A stretch of 64,000 nt of DNA from positions 620,001-684,000 of the forward strand of contig NC_050730.1 in NCBI RefSeq assembly GCF_014133895.1, in the 5' to 3' direction. This DNA is from Torulaspora globosa (taxonomy: Eukaryota > Ascomycota > Saccharomycetes > Saccharomycetales > Saccharomycetaceae). The position numbers were made by a program, and so were the translations under genes. Position 1 is the stretch's first letter; the number at the start of each line of letters is the position of its first letter. Below are positions 1 to 10,854 of the stretch, piece by piece. The notes beneath the pieces were generated by a model. It worked only from the letters and a program-made list of their open reading frames with translations. It did no database searches and was not told the DNA's origin.

Positions 1-1062
1 AATAAGATTCCCACGAAAGTTGCTAAAAAGAATCCATCTTCCATCTTGCGACGTGATGTCTTCAAAAATGTTCAGAACATTATGGTACCGTTTTCTGGTC
101 GACCTCAAACTCTGGAGGTTGAAAGTCTGATCAGAAGAAATCCAGCCATCATGCTTAACTTAACACAGATCAGTTATGTTTATCAGAATCACTTCAACCC
201 GCACATCTCATTGCGATCATACCTAGAGCGGCCGCCTGTGAATTTATATTTGGATCCTGTAGCCCTTAGAGAGGGGCTTATTAAAACGATTGGGTCGTCG
301 AATACTAGTTTTCATGGTGCCATTCGTGTTCAGGATTCAGGCATTGTTCCGGTTTGCACCAACGTCGCAATCGTCAATCCTGAAACACAACTTCCTTGCT
401 ACGACGGTGAGTACGGAGAAATCTGGTGTTGCTCTGAAGGCAATGCCTTCAGCTACTCAATATGTAATGATGCTATTGGCACTAATTCGAAAAACGCACT
501 GACGAAAGATCCCTTTATTACCGAGCAGTTCAAAAGCAAGCTGCAAAGTGAGCCAGATAACGGACTCACATATCTGAGAACAGGAGATTTTGGGTTCATC
601 AAGAAAATACGATGCAAAGATTCTTCCAACGCTGAGCAGGAGCTAAATCTGCTGTTTGTTTTGGGAAGGATCAATGAAACGATAGAGATTCTCGGACTGA
701 CGCATTTTGTTGACGATTTGGAGAGGACAGTCGTAAATGCTCATAAATGGATCGAAAAATGCATTATTTCGAAGGCAGGTGGTCTGCTTGTGTGTCTCAT
801 CAAATGCATGAATCCCCGATACAGTTATGCCACCTTAACGGCCCTTGTTGTCTCTGAGCTTTTAAGAGTTCATGGAATCATTCTTGATCTATGCGCATTT
901 CTGAGACCTGAAAGCTCCACGCCCACGGACTGGTCGACTCGCAGGGCTACGATGATGGGCAAGTGGTTCGATCAGTCCCTGGACATCGAAGAGCAGTATG
1001 GAATTAATTTTGGTGAGAACATATCCATATACTTGCTATCCGAATTCGAACGTGGATCTTAA
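1..1062 (+). CDS. CMR2: CMR2-like (DIP2 family) protein, C-terminal part, truncated by window edge
   Basis: The frame is open from base 1 and stops at 1062, so the last 353 codons are seen and the start lies outside the window. The protein resembles the C-terminal adenylate-forming (AMP-dependent synthetase-like) module of yeast Cmr2 (YOR093C), a very large protein related to animal DIP2. The clearest signature is the stretch YLRTGDFGFI (about nt 568-600), which matches the RTGD core motif of adenylating enzymes; upstream lies a YGEIW segment typical of the same fold. Yeast Cmr2 has no firmly known reaction, so activity is not claimed. It converges on ECM3 with an 82-nt gap, the same arrangement as YOR093C-YOR092W, which supports the name. 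Identity is inferred from family resemblance and gene order. Confidence 0.85.
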   Translation, partial: NKIPTKVAKKNPSSILRRDVFKNVQNIMVPFSGRPQTLEVESLIRRNPAIMLNLTQISYVYQNHFNPHISLRSYLERPPVNLYLDPVALREGLIKTIGSSNTSFHGAIRVQDSGIVPVCTNVAIVNPETQLPCYDGEYGEIWCCSEGNAFSYSICNDAIGTNSKNALTKDPFITEQFKSKLQSEPDNGLTYLRTGDFGFIKKIRCKDSSNAEQELNLLFVLGRINETIEILGLTHFVDDLERTVVNAHKWIEKCIISKAGGLLVCLIKCMNPRYSYATLTALVVSELLRVHGIILDLCAFLRPESSTPTDWSTRRATMMGKWFDQSLDIEEQYGINFGENISIYLLSEFERGS

Positions 1063-1144
1063 TAATATTAAAGAATGCGGTAAATATGCGAATAAGCTCT
1101 ATAAAATTGTCAGGACGCTAATTTCTAATGAATGCTCCAGTAAC

Positions 1145-2890
1145 TCAGACTTTCATTTGCACTTTCAGGAAATAACTCACTAAGAAAGGCAAACTGATAG
1201 CCATTACTGGGTATTGGATCATAAGAAAAAACGAAGTGCATTCAATTTGAGTAGTGTCTTCAGCATCAGGAGGTGTGTAACTGGCAGTAAAGTAGATGAG
1301 CGTTGTCATAGTTGGTAGCCCCCAATCGATGGCAATGACGAAGAGGAGCATTTTGTCATCTTCCCAATTAACCCACCCAGCTTTAACTAACCGGTCACAC
1401 CACAAAACTCCAAATATTGGCATCACGCACATCCTCAAAATGACTAAAACTACTGCTGACCTCCAAAATCCCGGATAAAGCTTTCCTATCTTCAATCGAC
1501 CCAAAGTCGCTCCCAATAATAATAAACCAAATGGAACAGAAGCGGCTCCCAAATACCCAGTGAAATCCATCAGGAAACTCAACGGCGGAGCATTATCAGG
1601 GGCCTGATTTATTTTTGGCGTGTTCTCTGTGGTCACGAAAAGTGCTTTCACCCAGGGAATAAATGCAATAATTAAAGCCAAAATAACCGCCATCGAACAA
1701 GGTCTCAAGCAGTTCTTCAGGAAAAAGATGACAAACGAAGTCAACGGTATTTTTTTTAACCACTTTGGAAGTGAGCTACCCGATGTCTCGATGTCGTGCT
1801 TGCTAACAGTCGCATCAGAAGTCAAGATTTTAGTCAAGGTCGAGTTTCGATTTTCTTCAGCAGATGCTGGTCCGTTTGACAAATGCCTGAGCGGTGTACC
1901 ATCCATATTTGTGGTTAACGAGCTTCTTCTTGGATGGCCGTATTGATCGACGTTCGAATACTCCCGGATCAAATTATTGATATTTTGTGGGGGTCCGTCA
2001 CGAAGATCAATGGAACGAATAGTCGTGGCAACTGAAGAACTTCTTGAAAGACGATGACTTAATTGGTTCTCTTCCGTGTATGCAATAGGTTGATTCCTCG
2101 ACATGCGAGTATCAGGATAGTTCCACGTCTGAGCAGTATCCTGTCCAGTTTGAGCATTTGAGGAAGCTCTAGAAGAACTGCGTTCATCCAATACGGAAGC
2201 AGGCAGCGATGGATCGGAATTATCCTCTGAATTGCTCCCTGAATTTCTCGTCACTGCCTTCTCCGGCCTGGCCATCGTCTCCTTCGGGCCGATGTCGCTG
2301 CTGGTCTCAGTCGAAAGAGCCTGTTCGCTAGGCTCCAAGTCATCCTCCATATTACGGACGGCACTTTCCTCATCTTTATAATGAAAATCGCTTTCTATCA
2401 GTCTGAAGCCCCCGAGATTAAATACACATATCAGAAACATGGCCAGAAAAATGATGACACAGGCCACACCCTTCTCACCCTCCTCCTCGGTGAATAAGAA
2501 ACCTTGATCCATCGTTTGCAGGTACGCAATGGGTAAATCGCTGATGTTTGGAAACATACCACCAGCCAAGATACCACCGTACCATTGTCTTGGAACGGGC
2601 ATCGTCCTCCTTACAACGTACGCAAAGAAAAACCCTGTCGCAAAAATGAGCACTGACGATAGACATATGATGCCGACAGTCTTGATATCCTTACCTTCTA
2701 TGTTGGCTACAATCTTATTAAAAGACAAGCACGGAAGGAGAACTGTCAGCACTAAGTCGGAAATCGATCTAGTGGCTTCAACGCTGAGAATACCCATCCT
2801 TGCCAACATGAATCCGGTACCGATAATCAAATAAATCTTGATAATAGGCTTAAAGGATGCCCATATAATTGGTCCCAAAGGGACGCTCAT
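1145..2890 (-). CDS. ECM3: Ecm3-like auxin-efflux-carrier family membrane protein
   Basis: 581-residue multi-spanning membrane protein, ortholog of S. cerevisiae Ecm3 (YOR092W, 613 aa), a member of the auxin efflux carrier (PIN-like) family whose substrate in yeast is not established. Two hydrophobic bundles, residues about 5-175 and 385-578, flank a long polar serine-rich loop that is probably cytosolic. The conserved segment GGMFPNISDLPIAYLQ sits in the first bundle and the hydrophobic stretch AVILALIIAFIPWVKALFV in the second. The start is the ATG at 2888-2890; the frame remains open upstream only through a GTG codon. Its convergent position next to CMR2 repeats the S. cerevisiae order. 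Confidence 0.93.
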   Translation of the reverse strand: MSVPLGPIIWASFKPIIKIYLIIGTGFMLARMGILSVEATRSISDLVLTVLLPCLSFNKIVANIEGKDIKTVGIICLSSVLIFATGFFFAYVVRRTMPVPRQWYGGILAGGMFPNISDLPIAYLQTMDQGFLFTEEEGEKGVACVIIFLAMFLICVFNLGGFRLIESDFHYKDEESAVRNMEDDLEPSEQALSTETSSDIGPKETMARPEKAVTRNSGSNSEDNSDPSLPASVLDERSSSRASSNAQTGQDTAQTWNYPDTRMSRNQPIAYTEENQLSHRLSRSSSVATTIRSIDLRDGPPQNINNLIREYSNVDQYGHPRRSSLTTNMDGTPLRHLSNGPASAEENRNSTLTKILTSDATVSKHDIETSGSSLPKWLKKIPLTSFVIFFLKNCLRPCSMAVILALIIAFIPWVKALFVTTENTPKINQAPDNAPPLSFLMDFTGYLGAASVPFGLLLLGATLGRLKIGKLYPGFWRSAVVLVILRMCVMPIFGVLWCDRLVKAGWVNWEDDKMLLFVIAIDWGLPTMTTLIYFTASYTPPDAEDTTQIECTSFFLMIQYPVMAISLPFLVSYFLKVQMKV

Positions 2891-3901
2891 CTTTGTGCTT
2901 CCCACCTGTTCAGTTGCTTCCCTCTGAATAAGGACAGTGACACTCGATTCCTTTCGTTACGTCAAGTTCGTCAATTATATGGAAGGCTAGACGATGATCA
3001 TGTTACTTTGCATTCGATTGATCATCATCGTTACGCTTATCTGTGCATAGCAGTTGCTCGACGTGGGCAATACGTGGGATGTCACGTGACCGTTGCTAGC
3101 CACTCCTGCCTTCAACATTCTTCATTCGTTGAGCCTTGGTGCTTGACGTAGCGGTGTTCGTCCCGGATCGTTCTATTCTAGTTGATTCAGCGTGGACGAT
3201 CACCAGAAATACGCTGAGTCCGCAACGATTCTCCTGGTTTTCTGGAGTCTTGCTCGTGGGGGACAGCGTCGGGACCTGTAGCCAATTGCTGATTGGCAGG
3301 CCGATAAAGATGTTGTGCCTGCAGAGGAGCGTGATCTGTGGTGAAAGTTCGAAGACAAAGGGTCAATGACAGAAACAGCAGGACCCTGCTGGCCCCTACT
3401 CAACGGCACGTCCAGCGCGCTTGTATTGACATCGGTGGAATTCACCTGATCTCGGTCGACGGCGGCTAATTTTGGACATCCTTCTCGACCGTGCCGGGGG
3501 GTCCAGAAGTCTATCAAACAATACGAAGCATGGTCTCCGCAGTACGCCTATCGATAATGCCGGTCTCATTCTTTGCGACTTAAGTTGAAGTCATCACCTA
3601 ATCCCGCTACCACCAGCAGCGTTACGCTACTTGACTGTACCAGTTCACAACCCACGTAACACACTCATAGCGCAATCAGCCAGTCATCATGAAGAGCTTA
3701 GAAAGCTCCTGTTTTCTTGCAAGTGGCGCTAAAAGTGGAACGAATCATTAGAAGGCCCTTTTAACTTCTTAAGAGTATCGCTTTATACGTAAGGATTTTC
3801 AACACATTATATTAGAAAAGCCCATCTATGGCAGTTGCTAACTGAGAGGCCTTCATAGGAGGATCGATTGTTGCCAATTCGCGCTGTTAAGATTCTCCGG
3901 T
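2891..3901. other. Divergent intergenic region ECM3 / MRPL16
   Basis: About 1 kb, long for this window. It holds a palindromic CACGTG E-box at 3083-3088 within GTCACGTGAC and a 9/10 match to the URS1 element at 3459-3468 (minus strand TAGCCGCCGT). Two short antisense-overlapping frames here, 3136-3369 and 3200-3517, resemble nothing known and are not called. No tRNA or repeat was recognised. Confidence 0.5.
3081..3088. promoter_or_regulatory. Cbf1-type E-box GTCACGTG
   Basis: Perfect match to the Cbf1 consensus RTCACRTG, between ECM3 and MRPL16 and about 815 bp upstream of MRPL16. It also matches centromere element I, but there is no AT-rich CDEII or CDEIII beside it, so it is read as a transcription factor site. 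Confidence 0.45.
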
Positions 3902-4567
3902 ATGCTTGCGAGCTTCGGACTCCAGGGTGTTGCCAAATCTGGGCTCTTTCAGCAGCCGTTTGGGTATTTTGCACGTTTCAAGCATGAGTACGCACCGAGA
4001 TTCAAAGAGATACAGAAGAAGCAAAAGGGAAGAGTGCCCGTCCGTACCGGTGGATCGATAAAGGGTTCTTCCCTTCAATTCGGTACGTATGGTCTACGTT
4101 TGAAGACGGAAGGCACGAGGCTGACTGCACAGCAACTGAAGGAGGCGGATAACGCATTGATGAGGTACGTAAGGCCGTTGAACAACGGTAAGCTCTACAG
4201 GAGACTCTGTACGAACATTGCAGTCTGTATCAAGGGTAATGAAACAAGAATGGGTAAGGGTAAAGGTGCTTTTGACCACTGGATGGTGCGTGTCCCCACC
4301 GGTAAGATTATCTTCGAAATGAGCGGTGATAATTTGCACGAAAAAGTGGCTCGTGAAGCTTTCAGAAAAGCCGGTAGTAAGCTGCCAGGTGTTTATGAGT
4401 TTGTGTCGGCCGATTCACTTGTAAGAGTTGGGTTACACGGGTTCAAAGACCCGAAGCACGACCCAAAGGTTAACTATATCGAAGAGTTGAAGAAGAAACC
4501 CACAAAGGCTTACTTGAACCTGCAGAAATCCAAGGAGCCACAGTATAGAATGTTCCGAGGACGTTAG
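3902..4567 (+). CDS. MRPL16: Mitochondrial large-subunit ribosomal protein uL16m
   Basis: 221 residues, ortholog of S. cerevisiae Mrpl16 (YBL038W, 232 aa) of the uL16 family, which binds the central protuberance and A-site region of the mitochondrial large ribosomal subunit. The first 25 or so residues are hydrophobic and basic without acidic residues, consistent with a mitochondrial targeting sequence. The family core follows: [18 protein letters not shown] near residue 37, GTYGLRLK near 61, and the basic [16 protein letters not shown] loop near 115. It converges on RFC5 with only 36 nt between stop codons, and its neighbours mix YBL and YBR orthologs. Confidence 0.95.
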   Translation: MLASFGLQGVAKSGLFQQPFGYFARFKHEYAPRFKEIQKKQKGRVPVRTGGSIKGSSLQFGTYGLRLKTEGTRLTAQQLKEADNALMRYVRPLNNGKLYRRLCTNIAVCIKGNETRMGKGKGAFDHWMVRVPTGKIIFEMSGDNLHEKVAREAFRKAGSKLPGVYEFVSADSLVRVGLHGFKDPKHDPKVNYIEELKKKPTKAYLNLQKSKEPQYRMFRGR

Positions 4568-4603
4568 TGTAGAGGTCGAGACACTTGTAAATAAAGGTAC
4601 ATA

Positions 4604-5671
4604 TCACTGGCCGTCGATGACGCACATCGCCTTCGCTACAAAACCCTCTAGATGGTAGATAGCCTTGCTTCCCAGGGAAAGCCTTTCATCGAAAATGCTT
4701 GAAGCCTCGAGGATGCCTACTTTTGCCTTGTCGCTGTTATGGTTCTTCATCAGCGCGAAGGTAAGCTCCTGCAAGATAATCCTCGCAGATATGCAGTGCG
4801 CGAGCAGATCGTACAAGATGGCTCGACATTCCACGAGACAGCCCACCGTCCTCTCTTTCTGTATCTTATTCGCCATCTTCAGGATAACGCTCGCCCAGTC
4901 GGGTCTGATGATCGGTGTGCTTACCTTCAACTGCATCTCATTGTTCAGCGCCATCGATTCTAGCATGAGAAGCGCCGTTCTCAAGTTGCCATTCGATGCT
5001 ACCGCTATATTTTCTAGTACTTTTGGAGACTCCAGCTTAACATTCTCTTCGGCGGCGACCTTTTCTAAGATCTTGACGACTTCTTCGTTAGTTGCTGCCG
5101 GACACCGTACCATGAGGCACCGCGACCTGATGGGCGAGATTATCGATGACATCGAGTCACAAACCATGATTAGTCGAATATTTCTCGAGTACTTTTCCAT
5201 TGTACGTCTCAACGCAGATTGGGCATCTCTGGTCAGCGAGTCGGCCTCGTTGATGACAACACACTTGTACCTGTGAGAAAGCCCCTCCTTGGAGTCTTGA
5301 AAGTCGACCTGTTCCATCTGAGCCACCTCCTTCAAGAGCTCCTGGATCACAATTCTGTCATTGATCCCCATATCACTTGGCGTAATCTCCAAGTGGTAGG
5401 CTGAACTCACCACGTTCAGGTCCAGTTTCCGGTTCGATGGTGTAACAAACTGTCTCACGTCGATCTTCATCTTGTACACCCCAGACCCAAAGATCGATTC
5501 TAGCAGTGACATACACCGAGTCTTCTTACCACTACCATTGGGACCATAGAACAGAAGATGTGGTAGATCGCGAGGTTGATGTGATAACGATTTGAGCAAC
5601 TCGGTCAAGCCATCGTTATGGGATAAACCTTGCAAAGTCTTTGGACGATATTTGTCAACCCACAAAGACAT
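4604..5671 (-). CDS. RFC5: Replication factor C subunit 5
   Basis: 355-residue AAA+ clamp-loader subunit, ortholog of S. cerevisiae Rfc5 (YBR087W, 354 aa). RFC opens the PCNA ring and loads it on primer-template junctions; Rfc5 is also in the Rad24, Ctf18 and Elg1 alternative loaders. Visible motifs: RFC box WVDKYRPKTL at residues 4-13, Walker A GPNGSGKKT at 43-51, a Walker-B-position NEAD at 141-144 instead of the usual DEAD, and the SRC motif at 183-185 that supplies the arginine finger. The lysine-lysine-threonine Walker A ending and the non-DEAD box are features I recall for Rfc5 itself. It is divergent from APL3; a TCGCGT core at 5742-5747 lies about 71 bp upstream of the ATG. Confidence 0.96.
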   Translation of the reverse strand: MSLWVDKYRPKTLQGLSHNDGLTELLKSLSHQPRDLPHLLFYGPNGSGKKTRCMSLLESIFGSGVYKMKIDVRQFVTPSNRKLDLNVVSSAYHLEITPSDMGINDRIVIQELLKEVAQMEQVDFQDSKEGLSHRYKCVVINEADSLTRDAQSALRRTMEKYSRNIRLIMVCDSMSSIISPIRSRCLMVRCPAATNEEVVKILEKVAAEENVKLESPKVLENIAVASNGNLRTALLMLESMALNNEMQLKVSTPIIRPDWASVILKMANKIQKERTVGCLVECRAILYDLLAHCISARIILQELTFALMKNHNSDKAKVGILEASSIFDERLSLGSKAIYHLEGFVAKAMCVIDGQ

Positions 5672-6001
5672 TGGAAATAGGTAGTTTATAGACTGTTCCT
5701 CTCACCTTTTAACTTCTCAAACGTCTTGTTAGTGATGAGGATCGCGTCTTCTCTACTTTTAAGCTCAATATAAGCTGGGAAAGTGTTACATCTCTTCGAG
5801 AGCCGGGAAAGTCTCAAAAGCCTAACTGAGGGCTTGATAAACGTGAGGAAGGTTCAATCGAAGCACCAGTGGGCTTATCGAATCTTAAAGTCCCTTGAGG
5901 ATTAGTATTTGTGCGAATCGAATAGGAGAGCTGCTGGAAATTGTCCTACGTTTGAGATTGGGCCTTGTTTGAATGAAGTAGTCTGAGTCTGGTAGTAGAA
6001 C
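5672..6001. other. Divergent promoter RFC5 / APL3
   Basis: 330 bp shared by RFC5 and APL3. It contains TCGCGT at 5742-5747 (ACGCGA on the RFC5 strand), a one-base variant of the MluI cell-cycle box that would suit a replication gene. Nothing else was recognised. Confidence 0.4.
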
Positions 6002-9000
6002 ATGGAACGCAGACGAACCGTTTTGAATAGCAGCACCGCGAGCAATGGCAACTCCATCAAGGGTTTACAGGCCTTCATTGCAGACCTGAGATCATCTCAA
6101 CACTCCCAGGAGCATGAGAAAAGGATCCAAAGTGAAATCATCAAAATCAAGCAGAACTTTGAATCGACGAGCAGAAAAGTTGGCGGTGGTCATGATAAAG
6201 TTGGCGGGTATCAGCGCAAGAAATACGTTGCCAAGCTTGCCTATATTTACATCACGTCGAACACCAAAAAATTGAATGATATATTATTTGGATTAGACCA
6301 AATGGTGGAACTGGTGCAATCTAACGTTTACTCAGAGAAGTTTATGGCGTATATGGTTCTGGAGCTGCTCTATGAGCATCCAGTTGTTGTCTCTCGCGTA
6401 AGAGAGAAGGTTACGCACTTTGTTATGAGGGATTTGGCCTCTAATGATGACAATTTTGTTGCATTAGCGCTAAATTTTATTGGGATCGTTGGGAAGCTGG
6501 ATGAGAGGCTCGCCTTCAATGATGAGGTCTCGCTGCAAGTATTCCAGATATTGAGATCTCCTACCTCCTCACAGAACTTGAAGAAAAAATCAGCTCTTGC
6601 ATTTTTGACTCTGCTCAAGGTCAACGAAGGTATTTTGACCGATGATCAGCAGCGTATGCAATCATGGATCCAACGAATATTAAGTCTTCTGGACGATACA
6701 AATAATTACAGGATGATGCTGGCTGTGCTTCCGCTTGTTGAGTTTATTACGAGAAACATCAATCCCACTTGCTGTATAAGGCTGCTTCCGCAGCTAAGTC
6801 AAATTCTTTACAATTGCGTTGTCCTGGGAACAAAGGAGCGAGACAGCGGCTTTCCAGAAGAATTCAAATTTGCGAATGTACCAAACCCTTGGCTAATTAT
6901 CCGTATCGTTTCATTGCTGAACATACTTTTAGTCTCGCCGACAGAGGCAAGAGACAGCTCGTCGCAGTTTCTTCATACCAGTAACATTGATCATGAAACA
7001 TTAGGAAGGCTTAGAGTATGTGTTACGAGAGCTATAGAGCTTGGGACCAGACAATGTAACGACTCCATGGAACGATTGGTGCTCAATACAGTCTTATTTT
7101 CGCTGATCAACTTTGCTTCAAAGTTAGATCCATCTGATGAGGCTATAAGTAATTCCGTTACGGCTTTGTGCTCTTTATTGTCATCGGCAGACATAAACAC
7201 TCGCTACTTAACGTTGGACTCGCTTGTGAAACTATGTTCATTAAGCGGTAAGCCAGCAGTCGATACTGTCCGCTACAAAAACCTAGACTTAATATTCCAT
7301 TTGTTAAATCATGAGGGTGACAGCTCCATTGTGAGAAAAGTTGTGGATCTACTCTATACATTCACGGATGCAGATAATGTTCAAACCATTGTGGATGAGC
7401 TCTTTAACTTCATATCTTCCCCCAGGCGCTCGATAGACCCGTTAATAAAGTCTGAAATAGCGGTAAAGATTGCTATTTTGACTGAGAAGTATGCGTCTGA
7501 CACTAATTGGTTCATCATGGTGTCATTGAAACTCTTGTCGTTGGCATCCACAGCATCGCTTAATGATGACGAAATATGGCAGAGGCTATGTCAAATAGTT
7601 GTCAATAATCCCCAGCTCCAGAAATTGACGTGCGAACAATTGATCGATTATCTTTACAAGAACAATGCCAGCGAATCTATTGTGAAAGCTGGGGCGTTCT
7701 TGCTAGGTGAATATACTGACTTGATAGCTGTGAATTTTCCGACAGAGGATCTTTTTAATCTCTTCACAGACAAGTATTTTGCAGTCTCCAATGTTACGAA
7801 AGCCATGATTCTGACTACCATCGTGAAATTATACCGATTTAATCCAAAAATTGAATCAGTGGTCATAAAGTTCTTCCAGCTGGAGCTAAATTCACTGGAT
7901 ATTGAACTGCAGACGAGGTCATATGAGTACCTGAGTTTGGTCCAGCTTTCAAAGATAAACGGTAACACGAAATTGCTCGACGCTCTGTTTTCTCCGATGC
8001 CACCTTTCAACACGAAGACAAATCCTCTATTGAAGAGGCTTGGAAATCTACCTCTGTCTGTCGGTACCGCAACTCTGGTTGATACAATGGACGCATCTGC
8101 GTACGAGACGGCTGGTCAAGGCGGATCGGCTGACTCAATGAAACCACCGCCTCCACCCTCAAGACAGACTACCTCAACGGAAATAAGTGGCTATATAAAG
8201 AATGAGTCCGATCATTATGCCGCACAAATGTCATCAAACTGGGAGGAAGGTTTTGCGAGAATGCTGTCGCATAAGAGAGGCATTCTGTACTCTTCCTCAA
8301 TGCTAAAAGTCCTGTTTCTCATAAGTACACCTGATTCAAGACAACCTGCACAAATCAAAATCACTCTTACTTTCATCAACCAAGCAGAGCATGAGATTAT
8401 GGGCTTTTCGACCGAGATAATACCTGCTAGAGTTGGCGACAACCCTGAATATGTTCTGCAAAACGTTCAAGCCCCGTCTGTTTTACGGATAGAACCACAT
8501 AAACGTTCAGAACAGAGCTTTGAAGTGCTGATAAGGAAGCCGTTCTCTATTGATAACAGTCCCATCGTAAAATTGTACTTCAGTTGTGGTAGCCTGTCAT
8601 CCTCGGTCGTTCTAAAGGCAGCGATTGGTCTGACTGCCACTCTGAGCTCCGATCCCAATAATACCACATCATCAGCCATGACGCTCGCGCAGTTTCTTTC
8701 AAGATGGCGTACTCTTCGAGAGGCCCTTGGCAGTAACGGTGAGCACACCATCACCAACGTTGAGTTGAAGAGAATGACGGTTTCCAGCGCTAACACTATG
8801 AATGCAATAGGATTTGCTACACAGACGTTGAAACGGATGGGCTTCCAATTAATCGATCAACCGAGTTACGGCAATATCCTCTTTGCCGCTGGAATCGTAC
8901 ATACAAAGAGCGACGGTAATTTCGGCTCCTTGTTGAAGCTCAAGGTGGATGAAAATACCAATGGAATTGATATGACTTGTAAGACGACAGTGCCAGGTCC

Positions 9001-9049
9001 TCTTGCGAAGTACATACTGGAATGCGTGCAGCGTGCCGTAACAATCTGA
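6002..9049 (+). CDS. APL3: AP-2 adaptor complex alpha subunit
   Basis: 1015-residue alpha-adaptin, ortholog of S. cerevisiae Apl3 (YBL037W, 1025 aa), a large subunit of the AP-2 complex acting in endocytic cargo selection at the plasma membrane. The N-terminal trunk (to about residue 690) is an alpha-solenoid beginning with the well-conserved sequence KGLQAFIADLRSSQ; the basic patch GGYQRKKYVAKLAYIYI near residue 67 matches the phosphoinositide-binding region of alpha-adaptins. A short hinge with a PPPPPS stretch (about 715) leads to the C-terminal appendage domain (about 745-1015). It faces YBL036C with 35 nt between stop codons. Confidence 0.96.
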   Translation: MERRRTVLNSSTASNGNSIKGLQAFIADLRSSQHSQEHEKRIQSEIIKIKQNFESTSRKVGGGHDKVGGYQRKKYVAKLAYIYITSNTKKLNDILFGLDQMVELVQSNVYSEKFMAYMVLELLYEHPVVVSRVREKVTHFVMRDLASNDDNFVALALNFIGIVGKLDERLAFNDEVSLQVFQILRSPTSSQNLKKKSALAFLTLLKVNEGILTDDQQRMQSWIQRILSLLDDTNNYRMMLAVLPLVEFITRNINPTCCIRLLPQLSQILYNCVVLGTKERDSGFPEEFKFANVPNPWLIIRIVSLLNILLVSPTEARDSSSQFLHTSNIDHETLGRLRVCVTRAIELGTRQCNDSMERLVLNTVLFSLINFASKLDPSDEAISNSVTALCSLLSSADINTRYLTLDSLVKLCSLSGKPAVDTVRYKNLDLIFHLLNHEGDSSIVRKVVDLLYTFTDADNVQTIVDELFNFISSPRRSIDPLIKSEIAVKIAILTEKYASDTNWFIMVSLKLLSLASTASLNDDEIWQRLCQIVVNNPQLQKLTCEQLIDYLYKNNASESIVKAGAFLLGEYTDLIAVNFPTEDLFNLFTDKYFAVSNVTKAMILTTIVKLYRFNPKIESVVIKFFQLELNSLDIELQTRSYEYLSLVQLSKINGNTKLLDALFSPMPPFNTKTNPLLKRLGNLPLSVGTATLVDTMDASAYETAGQGGSADSMKPPPPPSRQTTSTEISGYIKNESDHYAAQMSSNWEEGFARMLSHKRGILYSSSMLKVLFLISTPDSRQPAQIKITLTFINQAEHEIMGFSTEIIPARVGDNPEYVLQNVQAPSVLRIEPHKRSEQSFEVLIRKPFSIDNSPIVKLYFSCGSLSSSVVLKAAIGLTATLSSDPNNTTSSAMTLAQFLSRWRTLREALGSNGEHTITNVELKRMTVSSANTMNAIGFATQTLKRMGFQLIDQPSYGNILFAAGIVHTKSDGNFGSLLKLKVDENTNGIDMTCKTTVPGPLAKYILECVQRAVTI

Positions 9050-9084
9050 CTAACGAATTCGTACATAGGTAACTACATTAACAT

Positions 9085-10854
<1,770 letters not shown>

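Noticed and set aside
3081..3300. Centromere (CDEI match GTCACGTG)
   Set aside because: No AT-rich CDEII and no CDEIII with CCGAA in the following 120 bp.
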